In this document: positions 30,661-41,094 of the stretch, in pieces
How the letters are laid out: every line of letters begins with the position of its first letter
Position numbering within the stretch: the first letter of the stretch is position 1
From: Acanthosepion pharaonis
Lineage: Eukaryota; Mollusca; Cephalopoda; Sepiida; Sepiidae
Assembly (NCBI GenBank): GCA_903632075.3
Contig: CAHIKZ030005495.1
Coordinates: 885,001-949,000 of the forward strand
DNA length: 64,000 nt
Direction: 5' to 3'
The notes under the pieces: generated by a model
The model's input: only the letters and a program-made list of their open reading frames with translations
Databases searched by the model: none
Told to the model about the DNA's origin: nothing
Position numbers and translations under genes: made by a program

Positions 30661-32230
30661 TAACATCCTCACGCATCCTGTCGACCTTGGAATCGTCCCG
30701 AATATCGTATTTCCTACGACATCCAGCCAATTTCCACCCGCCCACCTTCCACATATTTATCTTCTTTTAATGGCCATATTTCCATATCCACGCCTCATCT
30801 TCGGACTGGAAAAGTTTTTTGTTTTTTTTCTCATTTCGAGTTCTCCTTTTATTCTTTCATTTCCCACCACAACGGTTTCATGGGTTCTGTAATTTTAATC
30901 TCTTTTTTATTTTATTTTATTTATTTTTAATACGCCATGTCACTTCAGGATGTAGGTGATCGTGGCTCTCCATCATTGTTCAACTTCCATATTTGTCCTT
31001 TTGGCCATAGCTCATCCATTTAAACAACAAGTAGTTTTTTTTTTTTTGATTATTTCATTATGTGCGTTCCTCTAACATTTCAGTAGGAATCCGTTTCAAT
31101 TCTTTTTTAAGTACATTATGTCAAGGTATTCGTTTCTTCTTCTTCTTCAATAATAAAGATTTCTTCTTCTTCTTCTTCTTCTTATTTCAAGAAGACTGGA
31201 GAAGAAGAAGAAGAAAAGAAGACATTAGAAGGAAGTGGAGAATAGGATAAGAGGAGAAGAAGAAGAAGAAGAAGAAGAAGAAGAAGAAGAAGAAGGAAGG
31301 AGGAGGAGGAGGAGAATCCAGAAGAAGAAGAAGAAGAAGAAGAAGATCCACGCCTCATCTTCGGAGGAGTTTTTTTTTTTCTCAAGAAGAAGTCAAGGAT
31401 GATGAGAGAAGAAGAAGAAGAAGAAGATTCTTTTCCCAAGAAGACAATGAGTAGAGAAGAAGAAGAAGAAAGAAGAAGAAGAAGAAGGAGGAGGAAGAAG
31501 AAGAAGAAGAAGAAGAAGAAGAAGAAGAAGAAGAAGGAGGAGGAGGAGAAGGAGAAGAAGAAGAAGAAGAAGAAGAAGAAGAAGAAGAAGAGGAGGAGGA
31601 GGAGGAGAAGAAGAAGAAGAAGAAGAAGAAGAAGAAAAAGGACCTCGGCTATCATATCTGATCGCTTATGCCATGATTCTTCATCCTTTATATGTTGTGT
31701 CATTTCAAAGTGTGGGTGATCATGGCTCTCCACAGTAGCCTATCCTTTGTAGTACTTAGTAAGGTTTGCATTTTTTATGTCTTTCAATCCATGTTCTGTT
31801 CAGTCGATGGTATTCTCAGTATCTTTCTGTAGAACCACATTTCTGTTGCCTCAAATCTCTTTTTCACCTGCGAGTAAATTTTTCCGTAGTAACTGCCATA
31901 TAGGAAGACTATCAACCTTGTCTTAATCGATGTCTAGTCCTTTCTTCTCAACTTCCTTTACTAGGAGTTCATGTAGTTTCTTTTCTGTGTACTGCTATCA
32001 ACATTGGCATCTGCATATCATATGCTTTTAAGAGTCTGTTCGCTAATAATAATAAATACTGGTAAAATTTCTAGTTCTCTCAGGATTGCTTCGCTGTAAA
32101 GTCCGGTGAGAGGACACATTCTTGTCTTACACCCCTTTCTATTTTTGTATATTTACTGAATTCATTTTCTATCCGTATGCAAGATGTTCCCCCAATACTT
32201 GTTTTGGATTATTATATGATTTTTTAAATA
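30660..32230 (-). pseudogene. Antisense LINE (endonuclease-RT type), split by (GAA)n
   Basis: Reverse-strand peptides: LTGLYSEAILRELEILPVF, then a decayed YADDT region (YADANVDSSTQK), VKKRFEATEMWFYRKILRIP, and LWRAMITHTLK near 31710. A second LWRA(T)ITY(I)LK-like piece sits at 30945-30985. EATEMWFYRRxLRIPWT and KLWRAMIAHVLKGHGT are the C-terminal wording of a widespread mollusc LINE. The same family is at 53560-53670 and 63480-63720. The last coding block occurs twice on either side of the (GAA)n array. Confidence 0.7.
31140..31640. repeat. (TTC)n to (GAA)n array with strand switch
   Basis: (TTC)n up to 31182, then (GAA)n from 31199 to 31636, interrupted by agatccacgcctcatcttcg (31343-31365), a copy of 30793-30815 in the adjacent LINE, and by ggaggaggag runs. 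The pyrimidine-to-purine switch makes the two arms complementary, so a large hairpin or triplex is possible. Confidence 0.9.
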
Positions 32231-32270
32231 GATCTAGTTTACCAGTTCAAAACAGTTCTCTGTAATGTAA

Positions 32271-32736
32271 TTTTATGGTAATTTACCCACGCACGCATGG
32301 ACTCTCCCAAATGTAAATAGGAGCAGGTACTGCCTTTTAGAGAGGGAAGTTTCCATAGTCAGCTCTGACCATCGGACCGAACATTCTTGCTGTAACACTC
32401 TCGTTTGTATATGTTTGTATTACTGTTTCTGTTAACATATTTGTTTAACGCAATTCCTCTCTTGTGTCTTTAATTCTGACCCTAAAAAGGCCACAACAGA
32501 AAGAAAGAAAGAAAGAAGGAAAGTGTTATGGTAATTTACTTCTCCAGCTATAAATAGGAGCAGGTACTGCCTTTTGGGGAGGGAGGTTTCCAGCAGTCAG
32601 CTCTGACAGTCGGACCGAACATTTTTGCTCTAACATTCTCGTTTCTATATGTTTGTATTACCGTTTCTTTTAACATATCTGTTTAACTCAATTCCTCCCT
32701 TGTGTCTTTATTTCTGGTCCTAACAAGGGCACAACA
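32271..32736 (+). mobile_element. Miniature two-LTR element (TRIM-like)
   Basis: LTR1 32271-32498 and LTR2 32524-32736 share gcaggtactgccttttngg, gtcagctctgac, cggaccgaacatt, tatatgtttgtattac and end in CACAACA. LTR2 starts TGTTATGG (LTR1: TTTTATGG). LTR2 has a TATA box (tataaataggagc). Only 25 bp of GAAA repeat separates them. GTAA(T) occurs at both outer edges (32267-32271 and 32737-32741), a likely target duplication. No coding sequence, primer site or polypurine tract other than the GAAA spacer is visible. Confidence 0.75.
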
Positions 32737-32759
32737 GTAATTTATCAAACCATTTTGCA

Positions 32760-33185
32760 TCATGTATGCATAGGTAGACATTCATATGTATTTGTATCGC
32801 TCTTTCCGATATCATTTTGTGCATGAATATAACAGTCCTTATTCCACTGTCTTTAATGAAACTGTATTGTTGTTCTCCTATTTCCGGTCTCATTCTAATA
32901 CGCCCTCTATCAGAATTCGAATGAAAACTTATTATCCAAGTTGCCCTTGCGAATAATGACAGCTGCTTCTTTTATTTCCCTTATTCATTTATGTAAAAGA
33001 CAAAACGATTGTCAAAATGTTATGCTAACGCTGCGAAGTGCTGTAGCTGAGAAATTCCGCGTTGCTCAGTTATAACAACAGAATATTTTTCTTCACTTAA
33101 CGATATGTAGAAAAGATATAATTTTTTTTTTCTTGATTCTTGAGAATTATCAATTGAAATGATAAAATGATTTTCCGCTTCTACT
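32760..33185. other. AT-rich, nothing recognised
   Basis: No ORF, tail or terminal repeat seen. Confidence 0.5.
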
Positions 33186-33187
33186 CC

Positions 33188-33230
33188 TTCTAAAAGCGGA
33201 GAAGACAGAAGAAGGGTCGAAAAAAAAAAG
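33188..33230 (+). repeat. Solitary unit of the 34-kb minisatellite core
   Basis: Reads taaaagcggagaagacagaa then gaagggtcgaaaa, which is the minisatellite core at 34036-35215 (taaaagc(a/g)gagaggagatag, aagaatggtccaaaa) without (GAAA)n expansion. Probably the founder or a relic. Confidence 0.6.
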
Positions 33231-33234
33231 ATCT

Positions 33235-34030
33235 ATACATTTTATTTCCTGTTTGATTCTGTTGCTCACTCTATTCGTCAGAATTCGGATTATAAGTTTT
33301 CTTATGTGGCTCATTAGATTGATTTTCTTATGGAGTTTGGATTCGTTTGTATCTAGCTTCTTAGAGATATGAAAATAGATCCATTTAGTTTTTCCTCAAT
33401 AGAAAAGAAGAGAAAATAAATGATCGTATCAATGGCAATCTTGGATTTTCGTTCCTGTAAAAATAAACGGGGTGTCAAAGGGAGAGTTTTTCCCTTGACA
33501 CCGCTATTATTTTCATTGTTTATTGTTTAAAAAAGGGTTTATTAGAAATGTAATAAAACATAAACATATGAAAATGAATTTAAACATTTTCTTTGTTCAT
33601 GATAATTGACAACAAAAATAATAAACGCTATTAATTTATTAGATTTTTTATTTACACTATTTATTTCTTATATTATTCATTGGAATGATTGGCAAAACAT
33701 CGTCTAATCGAATTGATTCGAACTTTATAAAATGGCAAATAATAAAGATTTCTTTATAGTTGGTTCAGATATTTTAAAAACATTGTAAATGTTTATTAAT
33801 TTATAAATAAAAAATTGTTTTCATATTTATATGTTTATAAACTGGTGAATTATAAATATTACATTGCATTACGTTTAATAAGATTGTATTAGTTTTCAGA
33901 ATATTGTAAATATAAAGTTATTCTTGCAAATAAACAATCTGATAAATAAAAAGTGTTTAATATTTTTCTTTTAAATTCTCAAGGACAAAAGATGTATAAA
34001 TTCACTTTAATATGTTAAGGCTTTATGACA
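33235..34030. other. AT-rich, nothing recognised
   Basis: No coding or mobile-element signal. Confidence 0.5.
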
Positions 34031-34035
34031 ATACA

Positions 34036-34047
34036 AAAATGAAATGA

Positions 34048-34103
<56 letters not shown>

Positions 34104-34163
34104 GAGAAAATGAAAAAACGTGAAAGCGAAGAGATAGAAAAATGGTCCAGAAAAAAGAAAAAA

Positions 34164-34195
<32 letters not shown>

Positions 34196-34255
34196 AGAAA
34201 AAGAAAAGACGATATAGAAGAAGGGTCCAAAATTAAGAAAGAAAGAAAGAAAGAA

Positions 34256-34291
<36 letters not shown>

Positions 34292-34335
34292 AGGAGGAGT
34301 AAAAGCGGAGAAGAGATAGAAGAATGGTCCAGAAT

Positions 34336-34384
<49 letters not shown>

Positions 34385-34539
34385 AAAGAAAGGAGAAAAA
34401 AAAGACGTGGAAGCGGAGAAAATATAGAAGAAGGGTCCAAAAGAAAGAAAGAAAGAAAGAAAGAAAGAGAAAGAGGCGTAAAAGCAGAGAGGCGATAGAA
34501 GAATGGGCCAAAATGAATGAAAGAAAGAATTAAAGAAAA

Positions 34540-34571
<32 letters not shown>

Positions 34572-34617
34572 GGCGTAAAAGCAGAGAGGAGATAGAAGAA
34601 TGGTCCAAAATGAATGA

Positions 34618-34669
<52 letters not shown>

Positions 34670-34864
34670 GGCGTAAAAGCAGAGAGGCGATAAAAAATGG
34701 TCCAAAATGAAAAAGAAAGAAAGAAAAAAGAAAAAAAGAAAGAAAAAAAGGCGTAAAAAAGAAAGAAGAATGGTCCAAAATGAAAGAAAGAAAAAAGAAA
34801 AAAGAAAAGAAAGAAAGAAAGAGGCGTAAAAGCAGAGAGGAGATAGAAGAATGGTCCAAAATGA

Positions 34865-34904
<40 letters not shown>

Positions 34905-35121
34905 GGCGTAAAAGCAGAGAGGAGATAGAAGAATGGTCCAAAATGAATGAAAGAAAGAAAAGAAAGAAAGAAAAAGAAAAGAAAAAGAAAAAGAAAGAGG
35001 CGTAAAAAGCAGAGAGGCGATAGAAGAATGGTCAAAAAGAATGAAAGAAAGAAAGAAAGAAAGAAAGAAAGAAAAAAGAGGCGTAAAAGCAGAGAGGCGA
35101 TAGAAGAATGGTCCAAAATGA

Positions 35122-35153
<32 letters not shown>

Positions 35154-35215
35154 GGCGTAAAAGCAGAGAGGAGATAGAAGAATGGTCCAAAATGAAAGAA
35201 AGAAAGAAAAAAAGA
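34036..35215. repeat. Nested minisatellite: 13 units of core plus (GAAA)n
   Basis: About 13 units of 70-110 bp. Each has a roughly 43-bp core (aggcgtaaaagcagagagga, gatagaagaatggtccaaaa, tgaa) followed by a (GAAA)n run of variable length. Cores lie near 34095, 34200, 34295, 34400, 34475, 34570, 34670, 34750, 34825, 34903, 35000, 35080 and 35155. The 403-codon reverse-strand ORF (FFLSFF...) is just this purine-rich repeat. Confidence 0.95.
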
Positions 35216-35219
35216 CAAA

Positions 35220-36580
35220 GTGAAAAAGAAATTAAAAAGTATAAAAAAAGAAAAACAAGGACATGATAGAAAAAAAGAACGAAGACAAAAGGAAAAATAA
35301 AACGAAAAAGAAAGAAAAAAGTGTCACAAAAATAATAATATAATGAAAAAGGGATAATATTATAATAACTGATATTTTTTGTTGTCATTTCTATTGAAGT
35401 GAACATGGCAAGACAAGTGTCCTTGCTAGTCGGCAAGTGGTTTTTGGCAGTGAATCATTACTAATCGGATTAGCGTAGTTACGCTTGCGTTCGTTATATG
35501 CAAAAGGCGAAGACAAAAGACAAAAAAAAAAAATGGATGAAACAAAAAAGAAGCTTTTATCGTCTCCTAAATAAGAATCGTTTTAAAAACATATAGAACA
35601 GAAAGGAGATTAAATGAAGCGAATAATTTGATTGTGCAGAGGAATAAACAAAAGAAAGGAATTGAAATATCTCAAAGTTGGAGCCAGAACAGCAAGTGAA
35701 ACATTCACTTTTACAAACATAGCTTCTCTCAAAGAATGCCATTCTCTATAAACTGTTACCATCTATATTATTGACGCTCTACCGTCAGTAATGAGACAGA
35801 GTTTTGGGTGAGGTAATACGTCATCAGACATGGCGCCATAAAATAAAATGTCGGGACGGAGTGGGGCGCTAAATCAGATGTTATGTTTTAATGATACTTC
35901 ATTCTCGATTTTATATACGATCCTCTCATAAAAAAAAGAATATATTTGAAATCTATCTTCCTACTTTAAACAATGTTTTTTGTTTTGATTTTAAATGCAT
36001 ATTTTTTTGACTTTTCGACTTTACTTATTTTCTGAAATGATGACTACAGACTCTTTCCGCATATAAGATTTATATAGATACCAATGTTGGGATTGCTATG
36101 AGTTTGAACTTGGTACCAGAAGGGTTTTATATTAAGATGGTTAGTTTACGGGCATGTTCACCATATTAATCCGTAACAATATAGAATATAGATATGCAAA
36201 AACGAATCAATCACAAGGCAATTGAGTAAGAAACACCGATTATGAGATTTCAATAAAACAACATGCATTTAGGTACAATTAATATATAATTTGAAAACTT
36301 GTGGTTTGATAATGCAAGAAATTGACCATTGGTAAATTGGGTTTCTTATTGATTTACAGTTCAAAATTGTTCAACTGGTCAAACAGAGTAAAATGGAAAA
36401 TATTATTTATACAGAAATTTGTGTAGTTTGTATGCGTGAATAAAGTATGGTTTAATTGTCTAAATTATCCAGAGTTGTTTACCTTGGATTGTTCTGTGTT
36501 TGTCTTTGTTTAAAATACCATTTCTATTTTAGTAGTATGTAAGAAAACTTTTCTTAGAAAGTTGTAAGTGAGATGTGAGA
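35220..36580. other. AT-rich, no gene recognised
   Basis: Short ORFs of low complexity only. 35765-35880 is less AT-rich (cgtcatcagacatggcgcca) but shows no recognisable element. Confidence 0.5.
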
Positions 36581-36812
36581 GGAGATTATGTTGATGTTTG
36601 AGTCAGCAGTTGACGCGCGAAAAGTATCTTAAGTCAAAATAGTGACATGCGTAGATTTGTATGACATCTCTCTGAAGTTTAGTGACCGACTGGTGAACTG
36701 GGTTGAGATGGTCCGTTTTATTTGTTTCTGAAAACCAAAATAGACTCCAGCGAACTTGGCGCGAAAACAGTTTTTCGCCATTGTTACATGTCTCAGCCAA
36801 TAGAAAGTCAAG

Positions 36813-36985
36813 ATTTGCAATGCGAGGTGTTGATTGGTTAAAACTGATTCTGATGGAAGAGTGTATTTTATCTCGGAGGTGAGTATGAAATATGGACGAT
36901 TCTATACCACCACCAACAAAACGATACGTAAGATTTAAAATGAATTTTTGAAAATGAAAAATCTTTCTAAAAGCTTTCAGTTTAG
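36813..36985 (+). repeat. Left arm of a roughly 175-bp inverted repeat
   Basis: Reads tgcaatgcgaggtgttgatt, tcggaggtgagtatgaaata, acaaaacgatacgtaagatt and ends ctttcagtttagttttaa. The reverse complement is at 38512-38690. A third, internally deleted copy is at 39585-39632. Confidence 0.8.
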
Positions 36986-37596
36986 TTTTAATCCTTTGAG
37001 CCCTGACTACTGCTTACCCGGTGGTACAGAAAAATGACGTAATGCCCAGCCAGCGGTTGGACGATAGGTAAACACTTGCGTTCTGTTTTGCTATTGGCTG
37101 TCTTATTTTGAAGAGCCAATCAGAAAAGCCGTAATATTCTAATGTCATCGAACGTTATACCAACATATCCGCGCTTTTTCATTGTGTTTTTGTTGTAGAG
37201 TAGTTTTCACAGTGGAGGCTTGTATTTCACTGAGTCGGTCCTAAAAAGGTTCAACATACAAAACGTTAGGAACTTGTTATAATAGTTAATGACGCAGCAA
37301 TCTAGTTGTGGTGGTTGATACTTTAATGTCCGACATCGACTGACTCACCAACTCACTCTGAGCCCCCTGGCGACTGCTACTACTACTACTTATTATATGT
37401 GGGAGAGTCTATTTACAATAGAATAGGTATGTTTCAGTATAACAGTTTTGTCCATGTTTTTTGGATAAAAAGATTGTTTTTACCATGAAGCGTGCAGATT
37501 CACATGGGCCATCAGGGAAGCAACCAGGATTATACAGTTATATTCAGACAGAAGGGTTAAAATTGTTCAGGAACGCAGGGCACAGAGGATTATTTT
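36986..37596 (+). mobile_element. Non-autonomous piggyBac-like element
   Basis: Left end TTAA then TCCTTTGAGCCCTGAC; right end, read in reverse, TCCTCTGTGCCCTGCG, followed outside by TTAT (mutated TTAA). The uninterrupted form of the flanking repeat at 6800 and 10520 reads ttttaatttcaagc, which matches the joined flanks. TTAA target use and CCYTTTG ends are the piggyBac signature. The inside has inverted CCAAT boxes (ctattggctg, gccaatcagaaa) and an ORF start MKRADSHGPSGKQPGLYSYI, also found at 39868, but no DDD transposase core. Confidence 0.65.
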
Positions 37597-37599
37597 CAA

Positions 37600-37690
37600 A
37601 CTAATTGATTAAATTTAATATTTCCATTAAACAAAATACATTGCTTGCTGTATTTCAAAAACCTAATTTAAATTGACTGGAAAGAATTTC
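37600..37690 (+). repeat. Right half of the AT-rich repeat split by piggyBac
   Basis: tgattaaatttaatatttcc and tttaaattga match 6858-6945. Confidence 0.65.
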
Positions 37691-37949
37691 TTTTTTTCTT
37701 TTTAGCTAATTAGTGCCCTTGTTTTAGTCCTCTTCCATTCGCAGTGTAATCCTCTTTATTAAAAAATCTTCCAAAAATAAAATATTCTTTTCTGGAATTT
37801 TATTTGAGGAATAGAAGCTGTTTAGAAACTGTTTAAAAGCTAAAAAAAAAAAAAAAAAAAAAACGAAAATTAATTTGTATTAATTTTGAGAATTAATTAA
37901 GCAACAAGGAAGTTTTAAGGAAACTAGAAATAAAAAGGGCAAGAAAGAT

Positions 37950-38480
37950 TTCATCTCGCCAAGGCAATAAAACCACTAAGACGCAAAATGTTACTGAGTG
38001 TTTGTTGTGGTACGATCCACCTAATTTACATAGTGGAGTACCGACCATATAAATATGGGTTGGTACCGGGAAGACGGGGGGAGGAACAAGAGATCCAATC
38101 CAGAGACTCTGCCCGTCTGCGATTAAGTCAACCCATTCTACAGGAACAGTCTTCCCAAGAATATACCAAAACTAACTGTAAATATTGTGTACCTTTTCCT
38201 TGTTTCAATACATTTTGTTTACGTACATTTTGTGTTGTATTATTATTATTCCATGCTTATCCAAGCTTCAACAGTGTTAGAGAATTTTACTTTACGTCTC
38301 ACCCCAAGTAAGGCGATAATTCCACTAAGACGCAAGGGGGCTACTTTACTTTGAAAGAGAATACAAAATACTTTAGAAGAAACCGGAAAGTCAATTCTAA
38401 ACAGGAAACAAGGGATAAACCTCTACTCCTGTTCAAAAGACAGGAGAGGAGTATTAACTGGACGAGATGCGAACCTATTG
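37950..38480 (-). repeat. Antisense L2-like LINE 3' UTR, split by a solo LTR
   Basis: On the + strand, cactaagacgcaa occurs on both sides of the LTR. This matches the reverse of the 3' end at 6645-6690 (gcgtgttagtgg). Then ggataaacctctactcctgt (38413-) is the reverse of the 200-bp unit at 18290. No coding part. Confidence 0.55.
38003..38273. mobile_element. Solo LTR with perfect 5-bp target duplication
   Basis: Unit starts TGTTGTGGTACG and ends CCAAGCTTCAACA (TGTTG...CAACA), flanked by GTGTT at 37998-38002 and 38274-38278. It has a TATA-like catataaatatgg at about 38046. Length 271 bp. The flanks rejoin into one LINE 3' UTR-like sequence. The 107-codon ORF across it is spurious. Gypsy or Bel/Pao type (5-bp duplications); orientation is taken as + from the TATA position only. 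Confidence 0.8.
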
Positions 38481-38511
38481 AGAAAAATACAAAATTTACT
38501 TACTCAAAGGG

Positions 38512-38690
38512 TTAAAACTAAACTGAAAGTTTTTAGAAAGATTTTTCATTTTCAAAAATTCATTTTAAATCTTACGTATCGTTTTGTTGGTGGTGGTATA
38601 GAATCGTCCATATTCCATACTCACCTCCGAGATAAAATACACTTTTCCATCAGAATTAGTTTTAACCAACCAACACCTCGCATTGCAGTA
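38512..38690 (-). repeat. Right arm of the 36.8-kb inverted repeat
   Basis: Reverse complement of 36813-36985, preceded at 38502-38511 by CTCAAAGGGTTAA, i.e. a piggyBac-like end next to TTAA. A second piggyBac-like terminus may therefore abut this arm. Confidence 0.75.
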
Positions 38691-38842
38691 AATACCGTTA
38701 TTGGTTATATCCAATAATAAACCAATTTCAAAGTTCAGACGGAGATGTTGTAAGCAAAAATATATGCATGGTTCTATGAACTTTTTCTTGTGGGTTTATT
38801 ATTGGCTATAACCAATAACAGTATACCAAATTTCCAGGAACT
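38691..38842. repeat. Short inverted repeat
   Basis: Arms gttattggttatatccaata/ataaacc (38696-38722) and ggtttattattggctataac/caataac (38793-38820) are reverse complements with about 70 nt between. Confidence 0.7.
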
Positions 38843-39584
38843 GATTCTATAAAGGCGGGTAATTTTTAGGAACCTATTCTGCTTATTTTCTTTTCAGTCT
38901 GAGAATGGGAACAAATCACTTACCAAAAAGAATGAAAACATTTTGATAACTTCATAGAAAACATTTATTTATTAAGATCTTTCCAGACTGAAATTCCATT
39001 TTCTTCATATTTCTGTTAAGAAGTAGAATGTTTTTCGACCTTAATGTCAGCAGCTGTGTTATGGTTTCTTACCTATGTTCGATTTGAATCGCTACAGTTC
39101 CAAAGATCCAATTGAAGACCTAATAAATTTATGACTAGAAGATTTGCCATATTTTTAACTGTAAGACGATTTCTTTTATCAGAATAAATTATGTTCATTA
39201 ACAGAAAACCCTCCTTCGGCCGCCGCAGAACTTACACTATTGGTATTAATTATATTTTTAGCTCTTTGGATAGTTTTGGAGGCAATATGTTTATGGTAAT
39301 TTCTCGTTATGTTTGCAACGTAATCATGGAAATAAGGAACAGAAATCTTATGTTAAAATACTTTACAAAAGTCCGATAACTTCTCTCTTCTGATCTTCTC
39401 CAGGGAACTACAGCTTGTTTTGCATTGCAAGAATCTGCGTTCACAATATTAACTAATTCATGAATTTTATGATTTATGTTATGCGTCTTATTGCTTATGC
39501 CATCACAATCCATTAATCTTAATCTCATATTGATTATCGCTGCATTCAGCAATTTTTGAAAAATCTTGAAATAGAAAGTTAAGA

Positions 39585-39990
39585 TTTGCAATGCGAGGTG
39601 TTGGTTGGTTAAAAACTTTCAGTTTAGTTTTAACCCTTTGAGCCTTGACCACTACTTGCCCGGTGGTACAGAAAAATGACGTAATGCCCAGCCACCAGTT
39701 GAACGGTGGGTAAACACTTGCGTTCTGTTTTGCTATTGGCTGTCTTATTTTGAAGAGCCAATCAGAAAAGCCGTAATATTCTGATGTTATCGAACGTTAT
39801 ACCAACATGTCCGCGCTTTTTCATTGTGTTTTGTTCATTTTTTTTGGATAAAAAGATTGTTTTTACCATGAAGCGTGCAGATTCACATGGGCCATCAAGG
39901 AAGCAACAAGGATTATACCGTTATATTCAGACAGAAGGGTTAACATTGTTTTCAACTCTGAAATTCTTTAGAAACTGTTATCTATCTATA
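39585..39990 (+). mobile_element. Second piggyBac-like copy (5' part)
   Basis: TTAA at 39629-39632 then CCCTTTGAGCCTTGACCACT, matching 36986 onward, through the CCAAT boxes to MKRADSHGPSRKQQGLYRYI at 39868. Relative to the 37-kb copy it lacks about 155 bp of flank repeat and about 265 bp before the ATG. The right end was not found. The shared ORF start hints at the N-terminus of the autonomous element's protein. Confidence 0.6.
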
Positions 39991-40039
39991 TCTTTCTTTT
40001 ACTTTTTCGTTTTCTTTTTCTGTTCTTTTCGTTAGACGA

Positions 40040-40565
40040 ATAGATTTGAATAAGGAGAAACCGGAAACCCAATCCTAAACTGCAAACAAGGATAAACTTC
40101 TACATCTGCTCTAAAGACCGGGGAGGAGTAATATGAAAAAAAAAAAAACTAATATTAAGGAGAGAGGACAATAAAATAAAAAAAAAGACAAGAATTAAGA
40201 CAGAAGATGACGATTGGTATTTTATTTAAATTTTGAAGATCAACGATGACTGAGAAGCAAAAACTAGAAGGAAGTTCCACAAGCGAGAAGTACGATAGAA
40301 GAAATTGTTATCATAGAACTTATGGTGGTTAAATCTAATCGTTTCACCTGTAAAGTGATGAGACGTAGCGGCCAATCTAGTACTGCGCTTAAATGCATAA
40401 AGTCTAGGTACGATAGAGGAAAGTTTATCAGAACAATTACCATAAAGTTATATAGAAAAGGCATACAGAAGCTACATTACGGCAGTGAGAAGGTGACTGA
40501 AGCCGAAATGCCAGGTATAGATTCTTCTTTGGATTTTAAGCAAGAGAACCAAACTAGATAACACT
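40040..40565 (-). pseudogene. Antisense L2/CR1-like LINE C-terminus
   Basis: Reverse-strand frame in 40264-40464 corresponds, with frameshifts, to CKYF(H)GNCSDEL...VPRLHEFKRSTRLA...HPFT...FYRTSRLWN. The + strand text tacattacggcagtgagaag and cgaaatgccaggtatagatt recurs at 54050-54130. The 3' UTR side carries the 200-bp unit piece at 40050-40130. Confidence 0.65.
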
Positions 40566-40582
40566 CATAGGAAATATTAAAG

Positions 40583-40587
<5 letters not shown>

Positions 40588-40632
<45 letters not shown>
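40588..40632. repeat. (AT)n microsatellite
   Basis: AT run. Confidence 0.95.
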
Positions 40633-40634
<2 letters not shown>

Positions 40635-40663
40635 GAGATGGATGGAAAAAGTCAGACAATTAT

Positions 40664-40803
40664 TTTCAGACATTTTTTATGTTTATACATTCTTTTTATA
40701 GATACAAATATTTAAGTAAATGCTCTGTTTATAATAAACAGTATTAAACAACATTTACCGACCTGAATGTCCGAGAAATTTTCACAGAAAATATTCGTCC
40801 TCC
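40664..40803 (-). mobile_element. F2 SINE tail, antisense
   Basis: Reverse complement of the tail at 18130-18265, ending at gaatattttctgtgaaaatt where the tRNA head would start; the head is missing. Confidence 0.8.
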
Positions 40804-40842
40804 AATAAGAAATATATATATTTCTGTGGATGACGTTATATT

Positions 40843-40844
<2 letters not shown>

Positions 40845-40916
<72 letters not shown>

Positions 40917-40989
40917 GAAGAAATATTTTTAAGGTGTGCTATATTTATGGGATAAAAGTGCTCAATAGCAGAGATAGCGCGTATCTATC

Positions 40990-41020
<31 letters not shown>

Positions 41021-41021
41021 G
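40845..41021. repeat. (AT)n arrays flanking a family B fragment
   Basis: AT runs 40848-40915 and 40993-41019, with an antisense family B piece (gctcaatagcagagatagcg) at 40917-40985. Confidence 0.9.
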
Positions 41022-41094
41022 AATTTAAAACAAGCATTTCTATCATTAATTTTTTGTTTTGTTTTTGTTTTTGTTTTTGTTTTTTATTTTGTTT

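Noticed and set aside
29826..31733. Long ORFs in polypyrimidine/polypurine DNA
   Set aside because: S/F/P/L or K/R/E-only translations of TTC/GAA repeats.
34007..35218. 403-codon reverse-strand ORF
   Set aside because: Composed of F, L, S from the (GAAA)n minisatellite; periodicity equals the DNA repeat and there is no domain.
37988..38311. 107-codon ORF as a small gene
   Set aside because: It lies across a solo LTR with perfect target duplications; composition shows no domain.
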